64,000 bases of DNA from Myroides odoratus DSM 2801. GTDB lineage: Bacteria > Bacteroidota > Bacteroidia > Flavobacteriales > Flavobacteriaceae. The notes under the pieces were generated by a model. It was given only the letters and a program-made list of their open reading frames with translations. It was not told the origin of the DNA and did no database searches. The stretch is from NCBI RefSeq assembly GCF_000243275.1, contig NZ_CM001437.1, positions 4,237,843-4,301,842 on the forward strand, read 5' to 3'. Each line of letters starts with the position of its first letter. The stretch's first letter is position 1. Below, one piece after another: positions 1 to 9,120 of this stretch. A program made the position numbers and the translations under genes.

Positions 1-1
1 T

Positions 2-811
2 ACAAACTTAATCGATAATCAAAATTTTATTACTCAATTAGCTAATAAAGAGGAATTCATTACCAATATCATCAATGAGTTAAAGAACTCCTATGAAAAT
101 GTTACCTATGAGAATGGGGCTTTTTATGTTACTCATGAAGTTAATGGTCAATGGGTAAAAGAGTTAATTGATTTAACTACAGTTTTACAAGGGGCCGGAG
201 AGTCGTTGATTACAGATGGTGTTATTGGTATTCTTGTCGATGGTGTAGTAGAAACTGAAGTTGAAAAGGCAGTATTAAAATCATTAAAGCTAACCCTTAA
301 TAATAATGCTATAACATCGGCTCATATTCAAGATGGTACAATTAAACCTATTGATATGGAAGAAGCCGAACCCAATAAGATTTTGATAACAGGTGTAGAT
401 AGAAAACCAGTATGGAAAGATCGCACTCAAGTTGCTCCTAATTTCTTCTATATGCCCGCTGTTATTTTTGACACTAGCGTTACAGGAACTGCAACTCGTG
501 ATCTATATCAAGAGTATGTAAATCAATTCACAGGAGGATCAAAAACTGTTGCTACAGCTGTTGCATATCCTATTTCGCATGGTCCTGCAGGTACTGTTCC
601 GATGGTCTATAGCGGTGGAATTATTGGCAGTGCTGGAGCGCCAAATGATATTTCAGTACTAAATCAAAGTGATCTGTATTATTATATTACTTATTATGAT
701 GAAGAAGTGTTTGAAAACCTTTCAATCAGTGCGGATGGTAAATTGACCTATACCGTTAAGGCAAATGCATCATCGAATTCTTATATGAATATTGTATTTG
801 TTCTTAAATAG
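2..811 (+). CDS. Repeat-containing exported protein, 5'-truncated by window edge
   Basis: The frame is open from base 2 with no start, so the N-terminus lies left of the window. The first ~30 residues hold one copy of a helical repeat (FITQL, then EFITNIINELK) that recurs four times in the protein encoded at 57177, so the two are related. A middle stretch (SAHIQDGTIKPID) resembles the linker of tail-fibre-like Bacteroidota surface proteins. The last ~140 residues form a separate, probably beta-rich domain without a recognisable type IX sorting signal. The DUF11 gene begins 83 bp downstream on the same strand, so the two may be cotranscribed. Function is inferred only: a structural or adhesive extracellular protein. 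Confidence 0.75.
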   Translation, partial: TNLIDNQNFITQLANKEEFITNIINELKNSYENVTYENGAFYVTHEVNGQWVKELIDLTTVLQGAGESLITDGVIGILVDGVVETEVEKAVLKSLKLTLNNNAITSAHIQDGTIKPIDMEEAEPNKILITGVDRKPVWKDRTQVAPNFFYMPAVIFDTSVTGTATRDLYQEYVNQFTGGSKTVATAVAYPISHGPAGTVPMVYSGGIIGSAGAPNDISVLNQSDLYYYITYYDEEVFENLSISADGKLTYTVKANASSNSYMNIVFVLK

Positions 812-894
812 GGGGGCTTATCTGAAAAATCTTATTCTTTAGTATAAGAAAGGAGATTCGAAAAAAAGAGGTAGTAATAAATATTGAAAGAAAG

Positions 895-3488
895 ATGATA
901 CAAATAAAATATAATAGAATACAAAAGCTACCTATTTTAATTGGAGTGGTTTTTTGTGTGTTACTGGGGGTGCAAAGCGTATGGGCAGAAGGATCGAAAG
1001 ATTTATATCCTGCAGGAGCATTGGGGGGAAGAGGAATGTTACATTTTCGACATTTTTCAGATGTTAACAGTGTTCCATCTTTTGTTCCTAATCCAAAGGG
1101 AGTACATTATGTATATGCAGAAGAAGGAGAACAAATTGCAATTGCAACTGATGCGCAACGAAGTAGCAATCCTCGAATTTTCTTATATGACCCAAATGGA
1201 ACTCAAATTTCTCTTTCTTTTGATGGAGTAAAAGGACATATTCCAAATCGTACAGCTGAATTAGCGGGTCCGAAACTTCCTAATCAAGCTTCAGGGGGGA
1301 ATTATTATGAACCTATATATTATACGGTTCCAAGGGGGGGAGCAGGAATCTATAGTGTAGAATTTATTGGAGACGAGAGATATAATGATGTGTATATTCC
1401 TTTTTCTAAGGCTACAGAATGGCCTGCTGCTTCATCCATTTATTTCTTAGTTGCATGGGATATCTCAGTAGCTAAAAATTCAGGATCAACTTGGAATTGG
1501 GTTAAGGGACGAGTATTTACCTATTCACTCTCCTTGTTTAACTCTATTGTACCAAACCCACCTATTCCTGGAACAACAGGGTATCCAATAACCCCTCAAG
1601 AAGGGTTTTATGGTCAATTTAAATTTTTGACAAGAGATGGGTATGTTTATAATTTCAATTCCAATGGACATTATGGAGGCACGATATATGTCTCAGCTAG
1701 TAATAAAGGATATGGAAAAGAAGATAATTCAGAAGAGCCTTCTTATCAAAGTATGAAGGCTATTAATTTGGGTCCGGTGCGTATTCGATATGGATTTCCA
1801 GACTTAATCGGGACAGATTTTACAAAATATTGTAGGGTCTTTTATAATCTTCCAGATAGTAATATGCCTGAAACAGCAAAAGGTGCACCAGGCGGAAATG
1901 ATACCTGGTTGAGGCCCAAAGAAAAAAATGCTACAAGCATGGTTACGAATACACAAGTTGAATCAATAGTAGGACAACAGTATGCGAAGAACATAACCTT
2001 TGATAACGAAAGTACTAGTACGTATAAAATTGTGATTAAGCCGAAAGCTGGATCTGCAAGTAACTTTCCTCAACGTATATTACAAGGCCGAAGTATATTA
2101 GGGAGAAATAGTGTTCTTTGGGATGGATATGATGGGGCAAGAAATCTAGTGCCTTTGAATGAGGCGATTGTATCTGTTGAGTTGAATTCAAATTTTGGTG
2201 AAATTCATGTCCCTTTTATCAACGGGCAATTAAACCCAAGAGGGTTGATTTTGGAATTATTGTCAACCGATTTGCAAACCGTTGTGTCAGATAAAATATA
2301 TTGGGATGATACTACAATTTTTCCGGGACTTGTATATACAAACGGAGGAAGGACGTATCCTGAAAATGCGAATCATATTTTATTTCCCAATGGAACCTCA
2401 AGTCATGTCAATGGACGGATATTTGGAGTTAACGCAAATAGATTTGAAGCAGCATTCGGATTTAATACAGCACTGGATACTTATACATTTGCACAAAGGA
2501 GCACTATTTCTGAAGAGGTTAATGCCGCTCAACAGATAGCGGATTTGGAAGTTGTGGCTGTGACGGCCAATAAGACACTGATTAGTAATGGGGAGAACAT
2601 TGTTTATACCATTAAGGTTAAAAATAATGGACCGAATGATGTTCAAGGAGCTACGTTTACCTTTCAAATCCCCACAGGATTTACCCCTATTAAACAGTAT
2701 TCGTTTCTTCTACTTGTGGTTCAGAAAGTACAGCTATCTTGTATGATGCACAAAAACAGCGGTATACATCAAAGTTGAATCTGATAAATGGTTGTGAAAT
2801 TGAATATAAAATAACTTTACGAGCAGAGAATCCTTTTTCAACATCTACTCAAATAGCAGTTGAAGGGGCAATTCTTCGTCCTAGTAATGTAAATGATCCA
2901 GATGCAACGAATCAAAATAATGTACCTCCAACTGATGCACATTATGAATGTGATAATAACGGATTAACGAGATTATGTAATAATATTAAAACAAATCAAA
3001 CGGTTGTATTTAGTACTGAACCGTTGAGTTTTGTCAAAGATGGATTCCTAACGAATAGTAATGCTGGTGGTCTTGCGCAAATTGGAGAGACAATTACATA
3101 TAAAATAAAACTTGTTAATAATGGAGGGGCTAATTTGTATTCAATTGTATTAATAGATCCATTACTCGGAGGTACTATAACAGCAATACCTCAAAAGAGT
3201 ATCAATGCGGATAATGTTTTGGACGTAGGAGAAACATGGATATATACATTAGAATACACCTTGACACAAGAAGATTTGAATCGAGGAGGTGTTTATAATC
3301 AAGCCAAAGTTCGATTTAGAGAAACTTTGAGTGGCGTAATAATAAATAAAAATTCTCAACCAACAATACCACTTACTCCAACGGATGTAGGATACGATCC
3401 AGATCGACTCAACTATACTTTTGTGCCTTTTAAGGTAAAAAGTTTATTGATAACCAATCCAATGATTCGACAGCGAGTTAAAAAGTAG
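895..3488 (+). pseudogene. DUF11-domain surface protein, interrupted by a -1 frameshift
   Basis: Two reading frames together encode one protein of about 860 residues. The first (895-2778) begins with a signal peptide (hydrophobic residues ~12-31, ending VWA). It then has a long region without recognised domains, and from about residue 550 the start of a DUF11 domain (NGENIVYTIKVKNNGPNDV). The domain's second half, with the matching cysteines (STCGSES, NGCEIEYKITL), continues in the -1 frame, open to the stop at 3488. The switch must lie between about 2694 and 2706, as if one base were missing. No canonical slippery heptamer is visible in frame. The 3' frame holds a second DUF11-like unit (GETITYKIKLVNNGG). 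The protein ends without a gliding-motility C-terminal domain. It could be a real pseudogene or a sequencing error. Confidence 0.7.
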
Positions 3489-3691
3489 AGTAATACATAG
3501 GGCTATAAAATGATGGTAGTAAGTAGGATAAGTTCTTAAACCACAAGATTAGTTTCGGAAGTTTCTGAATTACTTGTTGATGAAGGGGTTTTATGATATT
3601 CCCATAGGTTTAAAAAAGCAATAAACTTGGACGTAGAGTATAATTAAAATAAATAGATGTAAAATCAGGATTTCATAAAATTGTATAGAAG

Positions 3692-3726
3692 AAAAAGAGA
3701 GTGTCTATTTGAGATACTCTCTTTTT
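3692..3726. terminator. Bidirectional hairpin terminator
   Basis: An 11-bp stem (AAAAAGAGAGT pairing with ACTCTCTTTTT) has A-runs on one side and T-runs on the other. It lies between the DUF11 gene and the convergent acetyltransferase gene, so it can serve both strands. Confidence 0.75.
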
Positions 3727-3752
3727 GATTTTGAATAACTGTTTTTATTTAT

Positions 3753-4217
3753 TTAAAGGTGTAATTGTAACAAAACCATATCAATCATTTGCTTGCCATT
3801 TTCAAAGATAGGTTCAGGATAATGGTCTATAAAGAAGTTTTTTCGTTTGTCGTATTGCACAAACCCATTGCGTTCATAGAAGCGAACCTGTGCTTCTCCT
3901 GTGTCTGAAGTTCCGACAACGAGGGTTTGATACTGCTGTTGGCGTGCAATTTCCTTAATCTTCTCAATTAAAAAGCTGCCAATATGTTGATTTTGGTAGG
4001 TGGTGCTAACAGCGATATTTTTAATTTCTAAACAAGTTGTATCCTGGGGATACAGACAAAAAACAGCCAACTCATCCTCATGATGCCAAACACTATAGAC
4101 GCGACTCTCATACAAGTACTGTTCAATGGCTTCTACTGTTTCATCCGCAAGTAAAAGTAAATGCATGGGATAGGGTGGGGTATGAATCTCTTTAATTTGA
4201 AGGGTTTCAAGTAACAT
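3753..4217 (-). CDS. GNAT family N-acetyltransferase
   Basis: A 154-residue single-domain acetyltransferase, the usual length for small GNAT proteins. The acetyl-CoA binding motif A is visible as NIAVSTTYQNQHIGSFLIEK (pyrophosphate loop QNQHIG) at about residues 88-107. The C-terminal FYERNGF motif typical of the fold follows at about residue 132. The substrate cannot be told from sequence. It is monocistronic, convergent with the DUF11 gene and divergent from ychF. A TAnnTTTG box lies 23 bp upstream of the start. Confidence 0.85.
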   Translation of the reverse strand: MLLETLQIKEIHTPPYPMHLLLLADETVEAIEQYLYESRVYSVWHHEDELAVFCLYPQDTTCLEIKNIAVSTTYQNQHIGSFLIEKIKEIARQQQYQTLVVGTSDTGEAQVRFYERNGFVQYDKRKNFFIDHYPEPIFENGKQMIDMVLLQLHL

Positions 4218-4239
4218 AGGCTATAAATTGAATCAAAGA

Positions 4240-4247
4240 CAAAAGTA
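4240..4247 (-). promoter_or_regulatory. -7 box for the GNAT gene
   Basis: On the minus strand it reads TACTTTTG, matching the Bacteroidota TAnnTTTG consensus, 23 bp upstream of the acetyltransferase ATG. Confidence 0.5.
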
Positions 4248-4363
4248 CAATCTTTCTGCTATTGGAGGGAAACTTCAGGGTTAAAAAGGGGTGGTTTACG
4301 TTTTTAGAAGGTATTCTTCCTTTTAATGTAGCGGATTATAGAAGAATTTCTGTAAAATTTGAA

Positions 4364-4371
4364 TATATTTG
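4364..4371 (+). promoter_or_regulatory. -7 box for ychF
   Basis: TATATTTG matches the Bacteroidota consensus TAnnTTTG and lies 35 bp upstream of the ychF ATG. Confidence 0.55.
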
Positions 4372-4406
4372 CAACCATTATAAAAAGATACTAAGTTACT
4401 AAAGAT

Positions 4407-5501
4407 ATGAAAGCAGGTATTGTAGGATTGCCTAATGTTGGAAAATCAACGCTATTCAATTGTTTATCAAACGCAAAAGCACAAAGTGCTAACTTCCCAT
4501 TCTGTACGATTGAACCCAATGTAGGAGTTGTAAACGTTCCAGACCCACGTTTATTAAAATTAGAAGAATTGGTAAATCCAGAGCGCGTTTTGCCAGCAAC
4601 AGTAGAAATCGTTGATATCGCTGGATTAGTGAAAGGAGCAAGTAAAGGAGAAGGATTAGGAAATCAATTCTTAGGAAATATTCGCGAGTGTAATGCAATC
4701 ATTCACGTATTGCGTTGCTTCGATAACGATAATATTGTACACGTAGATGGGAAAGTAAACCCTATTCGCGACAAGGAAACAATTGACATTGAATTGCAAT
4801 TGAAAGACCTTGAAACAGTAGAAAAACGCTTAGATAAAGTAAAAAAAGCGGCTAAAACTGGAAATAAAGAAGCACAAGTAGAGGCAGATTTATTAGAGCG
4901 AATCAGGGAGACATTATTAGCAGGAAAATCAGCTCGTATAGTAGAGGCTAAAAACCAAGACGAAGAAGAATTATTAGAAGCTTTCCAATTGATTACTACG
5001 AAACCGGTATTATACGTATGTAACGTAGATGAAGGAGCAGCGGTAAATGGAAATGCTTATGTTGAGCAAGTAAAAGAGTTAGTGAAAGACGAAAATGCAG
5101 AAGTAATTGTATTGGCTGTTGGAACTGAAGCAGATATTACAGAGCTAGAGACATTCGAAGAACGTCAGATGTTCTTAGAAGATTTAGGTTTAGAAGAACC
5201 AGGTTCATCAAAATTAATTCGTTCAGCTTATCAGTTGTTGAAATTGCAAACGTATTTTACAGCTGGTGTAAAAGAAGTAAGAGCTTGGACGATTAATATT
5301 GGAGATACTGCACCACAAGCTGCAGGAGTAATTCACTCTGATTTTGAAAAAGGATTCATTCGCGCTGAAGTTATTGCTTATGATGACTATGTAACATTTG
5401 GTTCAGAAGCAAAAGTAAAAGAAGCTGGAAAGTTAAGAGTAGAAGGTAAAGAATATATTGTTAAGGATGGTGATGTAATGCATTTCCGCTTTAATGTATA
5501 A
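4407..5501 (+). CDS. ychF: Redox-regulated ATPase YchF (OLA1 family)
   Basis: 364 residues, the usual full length for this ribosome-associated P-loop NTPase, a TRAFAC-class Obg-family protein that prefers ATP. The P-loop GLPNVGKST is at residues 7-15, and the switch region contains NFPFCTIEPNVGVV. The G3 motif with its YchF-specific continuation (DIAGLVKGASKGEGLGN) follows, then a helical insert and a C-terminal TGS domain. NVDE replaces the usual GTP-specifying NKxD motif, as is normal in YchF. It is a single-gene unit ending in a strong hairpin at 5525. The role is inferred from the family: a conserved cytoplasmic translation or stress factor. Confidence 0.97.
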   Translation: MKAGIVGLPNVGKSTLFNCLSNAKAQSANFPFCTIEPNVGVVNVPDPRLLKLEELVNPERVLPATVEIVDIAGLVKGASKGEGLGNQFLGNIRECNAIIHVLRCFDNDNIVHVDGKVNPIRDKETIDIELQLKDLETVEKRLDKVKKAAKTGNKEAQVEADLLERIRETLLAGKSARIVEAKNQDEEELLEAFQLITTKPVLYVCNVDEGAAVNGNAYVEQVKELVKDENAEVIVLAVGTEADITELETFEERQMFLEDLGLEEPGSSKLIRSAYQLLKLQTYFTAGVKEVRAWTINIGDTAPQAAGVIHSDFEKGFIRAEVIAYDDYVTFGSEAKVKEAGKLRVEGKEYIVKDGDVMHFRFNV

Positions 5502-5524
5502 CAATAATAGAAGAAGAATTGAAG

Positions 5525-5555
5525 AAAGAGAGGTTTACAAAACCTCTCTTTTTTT
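5525..5555 (+). terminator. Rho-independent terminator after ychF
   Basis: The stem AGAGAGGTTT/AAACCTCTCT with a short loop is followed by a run of T residues, 24 bp after the ychF stop. Confidence 0.85.
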
Positions 5556-5583
5556 GTATATTTAGGTTTTGATTGTGTAGAAT

Positions 5584-6252
5584 ATGCTAAAAAAAATCGC
5601 ACGTTTTTTAAAAGTGTTTACCCTGTGTTTCTTTACTTTTGTTGCGGTTTACGTGGCAGTTTTCTATGGATTGTCTTTCGTGCCCAATACGGTAGTAAGC
5701 GAAAAAAGACAAGCAACGGAAGATGAGGTGACTATCTATTTGTCAACCAACGGTGTACATACCGATTTTGTTGTGCCAGTCGTTCATGAGGTCATCGATT
5801 GGCGTACAAAAGTGGAGCAACCGCTAAATCGAGCCAAGTGGCTGGCTTTCGGTTGGGGAGATAAAGGATTTTATATCGATACTCCTTCCTGGAGCGATTT
5901 GCGTATGACCACCGCTTTAAGCGCATTATCAGGGGTTGGGGAATCAGCGATGCATGTGACGGCTTATGGCGCATTTGCACTAGATGAAAACACAGTAGAA
6001 GTAAAGCTGTCTACAACCGAATATCAAGCATTGGTACATTATATTGATGCGAGCTTTGACAAAAAAGAAGGAGCATATCAGCGCATTGAAGTGGAAGGAT
6101 ATCACCAATCAGATGCGTTTTATGAAGCTAGGGGAAGCTATAGTTTATTCTATACTTGTAACACCTGGGTAAATCAAGGATTGAAACAAATTAACCAAAA
6201 AGCAGCCTTGTGGACCTTGCATGATCAAGGAATATTGAGGCACTATAAATAA
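5584..6252 (+). CDS. TIGR02117/DUF2459 family protein
   Basis: 222 residues with one N-terminal membrane segment (about residues 10-32), so probably anchored facing the periplasm. The family's conserved elements are visible: STNGVHTDFVVPV at about residues 57-69, FGWGDKGFYIDTPSWSDL at about 92-109, and YTCNTWVNQGLK near the C-terminus. The conserved His, Cys and Trp suggest a papain-like arrangement, but that is inference. The molecular function of DUF2459 is not established. The YihY-family gene starts one base after the stop, so the two are almost certainly cotranscribed. Confidence 0.85.
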   Translation: MLKKIARFLKVFTLCFFTFVAVYVAVFYGLSFVPNTVVSEKRQATEDEVTIYLSTNGVHTDFVVPVVHEVIDWRTKVEQPLNRAKWLAFGWGDKGFYIDTPSWSDLRMTTALSALSGVGESAMHVTAYGAFALDENTVEVKLSTTEYQALVHYIDASFDKKEGAYQRIEVEGYHQSDAFYEARGSYSLFYTCNTWVNQGLKQINQKAALWTLHDQGILRHYK

Positions 6253-6253
6253 T

Positions 6254-7177
6254 ATGATACACATACCCTTTAAGAAAATAGGAACTTTATTGAAGGATTC
6301 AGTGATGGATTTTTTAGATGATAGAGCAACTAAGTTTAGTGCAGCGCTATCCTATTATACCATTTTTGCCTTGCCTCCCTTAATTATTCTAATTATTTCA
6401 GCCTCAGGGTTTTTTATAGAAGAAAAAGATGTTTCTGCATTCTTTTACCAACAAGTATCGGATTTAGTCGGACCAAATACGGCAAGAGAAGTAGAAAATG
6501 CCATGAACAATGTAACCCTGAATCGATCAGGTGTTTTGCCTACCGTAATTGGAGTAGCGATGTTGCTTTTTAGTGCTTCAGGAGTATTTGCAGAAATACA
6601 AAGTTCCATCAATTACATTTGGGGATTTGTTGCAAAGCCTGAAAAAAGTGTTATCCGAATGGTTAAAAATCGCTTGCTTTCCTTTGCTATGATTGCTTCT
6701 GTTGGTTTTTTGTTATTGGTGAGTTTGCTCATTAATTCACTGGCTAGCATTTTATACGATTATTTAGCTGAGTTTTTTGCGGAATCAACAATTTACCTGG
6801 TTAAGGTTTTAAATAATGCCATTGTCTTTGTTTTAATCACCTTTTTATTTGCTCTTATTTTTAAAACATTGCCCAACGGTATTATACGGTTAAAAGATGC
6901 TTTTGTAGGGGCAGCCTTTACGGCGGTGTTATTTATGATCGGAAAATGGGGGATTGGAATCTATTTAGGAACAACTGCTACCTCTTCTTTATATGGTGCT
7001 GCGGGGTCAATTATTGTCATGTTGATGTGGGTGTATTATTCTGCAATGATTTTGTATTTTGGGGCAGAATTTACCAAAAACTATGCATTGTTATTCGGTG
7101 AGCGAATCAGACCAGGGCAATTTTCTTTAGAAATTGATAAAAATGCTATCAAAACAGTTGAAGAACAGAAAGTTTAG
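6254..7177 (+). CDS. YihY/BrkB family inner-membrane protein
   Basis: 307 residues with about six membrane segments and the family hallmarks: [14 protein letters not shown] near residue 30, a first-third motif around [19 protein letters not shown], and the C-terminal [17 protein letters not shown] segment. These proteins were once called ribonuclease BN, but that assignment was wrong for E. coli YihY, and the function remains unclear (a transport or envelope role has been proposed). It directly follows the DUF2459 gene. The cytosolic C-terminal tail is short and charged. Confidence 0.9.
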   Translation: MIHIPFKKIGTLLKDSVMDFLDDRATKFSAALSYYTIFALPPLIILIISASGFFIEEKDVSAFFYQQVSDLVGPNTAREVENAMNNVTLNRSGVLPTVIGVAMLLFSASGVFAEIQSSINYIWGFVAKPEKSVIRMVKNRLLSFAMIASVGFLLLVSLLINSLASILYDYLAEFFAESTIYLVKVLNNAIVFVLITFLFALIFKTLPNGIIRLKDAFVGAAFTAVLFMIGKWGIGIYLGTTATSSLYGAAGSIIVMLMWVYYSAMILYFGAEFTKNYALLFGERIRPGQFSLEIDKNAIKTVEEQKV

Positions 7178-7235
7178 GTAGCAAAAAAACGATAATTACA
7201 AATTTTTATCATTTTTATTTTAGTTTAAATAGTAG

Positions 7236-7243
7236 TATTTTAG
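7236..7243 (+). promoter_or_regulatory. Possible -7 box for parE-parC
   Basis: TATTTTAG followed by CAC, 20 bp before the parE ATG. It differs from TAnnTTTG at one base. The same TAnnTTAGCAC form precedes gyrA at 52730. Confidence 0.35.
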
Positions 7244-7263
7244 CACAAATTCCAACAAATTAT

Positions 7264-9117
7264 ATGCAAAATCAAAATCAGTATACTGAAGACAATATTC
7301 GTTCTTTAGATTGGAAGGAACATATCCGTATGCGTCCGGGTATGTATATCGGTAAGCTTGGTGATGGATCGTCTCCAGATGATGGGATTTATATCCTAAT
7401 CAAGGAGGTAATTGACAATAGTATTGATGAGTTTGTAATGGGCACAGGAAAAACTATTGAAGTTACATTAAAAGACAAAATGGTTACGGTTCGTGACTTT
7501 GGACGTGGTATTCCGTTAGGAAAGGTGATCGATGTAGTGTCGAAAATGAACACAGGAGGGAAATATGACTCAAAGGCTTTTAAAAAATCTGTTGGTCTAA
7601 ATGGGGTAGGTACAAAAGCCGTGAATGCGCTATCTAATTATTTCCGCGTTGTTTCTGTTCGTGATAATCAACAAAAAGCAGCTGAATTTTCAGCAGGTGA
7701 TTTGGTGAACGAAGAGGAATTAACGGAAACTACGAAACGCAAAGGAACGAAAGTATCGTTTATTGCGGATGAGAAAATTTTCAAAAACTACAAGTACCGC
7801 AAAGAATATATTGAGCGCATGCTCAAAAATTATTGCTATCTGAATAAAGGACTAACCATTATTTTCAATGGAGAAAAGTTTTATTCAGAAAATGGATTAA
7901 TGGATTTGCTGAATGAAAATATCGATGCAGAAGATCAAGTTTATCCAATCATTCACTTAACAGGTGATGATATTGAAGTAGCGATTACCCATAGTAAAAC
8001 ACAATATTCAGAAGAGTACTACTCGTTTGTAAACGGACAAAATACAACGCAAGGAGGAACGCATTTAGGTGCATTCAGAGAGGCTTTGGTTCGCACATTA
8101 AAAGAGTTTTACAACAAAAACTTTGAAGCATCAGATATTCGTAAGTCTATTGTAGCTGCTATTTCAGTAAAAGTGGAAGAACCTGTTTTCGAATCGCAAA
8201 CCAAAACAAAATTAGGTTCAACGGATATGGGACCTGATTTGCCAACGGTAAGAACGTTTGTGAATGACTTCGTTAAAACGCAGTTAGATAATTACTTGCA
8301 TAAAAACCCAGAAATTGCCGATGCGTTGTTGCGCAAAATTTTGCAAGCGGAACGTGAACGCAAGGAGTTATCTGGTATTCGAAAAATTGCCAAAGAACGC
8401 GCAAAAAAAGCAAGTTTACACAACCGTAAATTACGCGATTGTCGTGTGCATTTAACAGACATCAAGAACCCAAGATATTTAGAAAGTACTCTTTTTATTA
8501 CGGAGGGGGATTCAGCTTCTGGATCGATTACCAAATCGAGAGATGTGAATACCCAAGCTGTATTTAGTTTACGCGGTAAACCACTAAACTCGTATGGAAT
8601 GACCAAAAAAATTGTATACGAAAATGAGGAGTTCAACTTGCTTCAAGCAGCATTAGATATTGAAGAAGACTTTGAAAGCTTGCGCTACAACAACATCGTA
8701 ATCGCAACGGATGCCGATGTCGATGGAATGCACATTCGCTTGCTATTAATTACATTCTTTTTGCAATTCTTTCCTGAATTAATCAAAGAAGGTCATTTGT
8801 ATATTTTACAGACCCCTTTATTCCGTGTGAGAAATAGAAAAGAAACAATTTATTGTTACAGTGAGGAAGAGCGCGTAGCAGCTATTGAAAAGCTAAAACC
8901 TAAACCAGAAATCACGCGATTCAAAGGGTTAGGAGAGATTTCTCCAGATGAGTTTCAACACTTCATTGGGGAGAGTATACGCTTAGATCCTGTGATGCTT
9001 GATAAATCAATGTCTATTGAAAAAATGTTAGAATTTTATATGGGTAAAAATACCCCAGATAGACAGGAGTTTATTATTGATAATTTGAAAGTTGAACTTG
9101 ATGTTGTAGAAGAATAG
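7264..9117 (+). CDS. parE: DNA topoisomerase IV subunit B (ParE-like)
   Basis: 617 residues, the usual length for the Bacteroidota ParE-type subunit. The GHKL ATPase has [10 protein letters not shown] at residues 48-57, GRGIP at about 80-84 and [11 protein letters not shown] at about 112. The transducer domain follows. The TOPRIM domain has [10 protein letters not shown] near residue 411 and DADVDGMH near 482, with [11 protein letters not shown] near the C-terminus. It supplies ATP hydrolysis for decatenation together with ParC, encoded 3 bp downstream in the same operon. The pairing with a ParC lacking GyrA boxes favours topoisomerase IV over gyrase. Confidence 0.93.
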   Translation: MQNQNQYTEDNIRSLDWKEHIRMRPGMYIGKLGDGSSPDDGIYILIKEVIDNSIDEFVMGTGKTIEVTLKDKMVTVRDFGRGIPLGKVIDVVSKMNTGGKYDSKAFKKSVGLNGVGTKAVNALSNYFRVVSVRDNQQKAAEFSAGDLVNEEELTETTKRKGTKVSFIADEKIFKNYKYRKEYIERMLKNYCYLNKGLTIIFNGEKFYSENGLMDLLNENIDAEDQVYPIIHLTGDDIEVAITHSKTQYSEEYYSFVNGQNTTQGGTHLGAFREALVRTLKEFYNKNFEASDIRKSIVAAISVKVEEPVFESQTKTKLGSTDMGPDLPTVRTFVNDFVKTQLDNYLHKNPEIADALLRKILQAERERKELSGIRKIAKERAKKASLHNRKLRDCRVHLTDIKNPRYLESTLFITEGDSASGSITKSRDVNTQAVFSLRGKPLNSYGMTKKIVYENEEFNLLQAALDIEEDFESLRYNNIVIATDADVDGMHIRLLLITFFLQFFPELIKEGHLYILQTPLFRVRNRKETIYCYSEEERVAAIEKLKPKPEITRFKGLGEISPDEFQHFIGESIRLDPVMLDKSMSIEKMLEFYMGKNTPDRQEFIIDNLKVELDVVEE

Positions 9118-9120
9118 ACT

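Noticed and set aside
2690..2745. Programmed -1 frameshift in the DUF11 gene
   Set aside because: No in-frame X XXY YYZ heptamer and no clear downstream stem-loop; a lost base is simpler.
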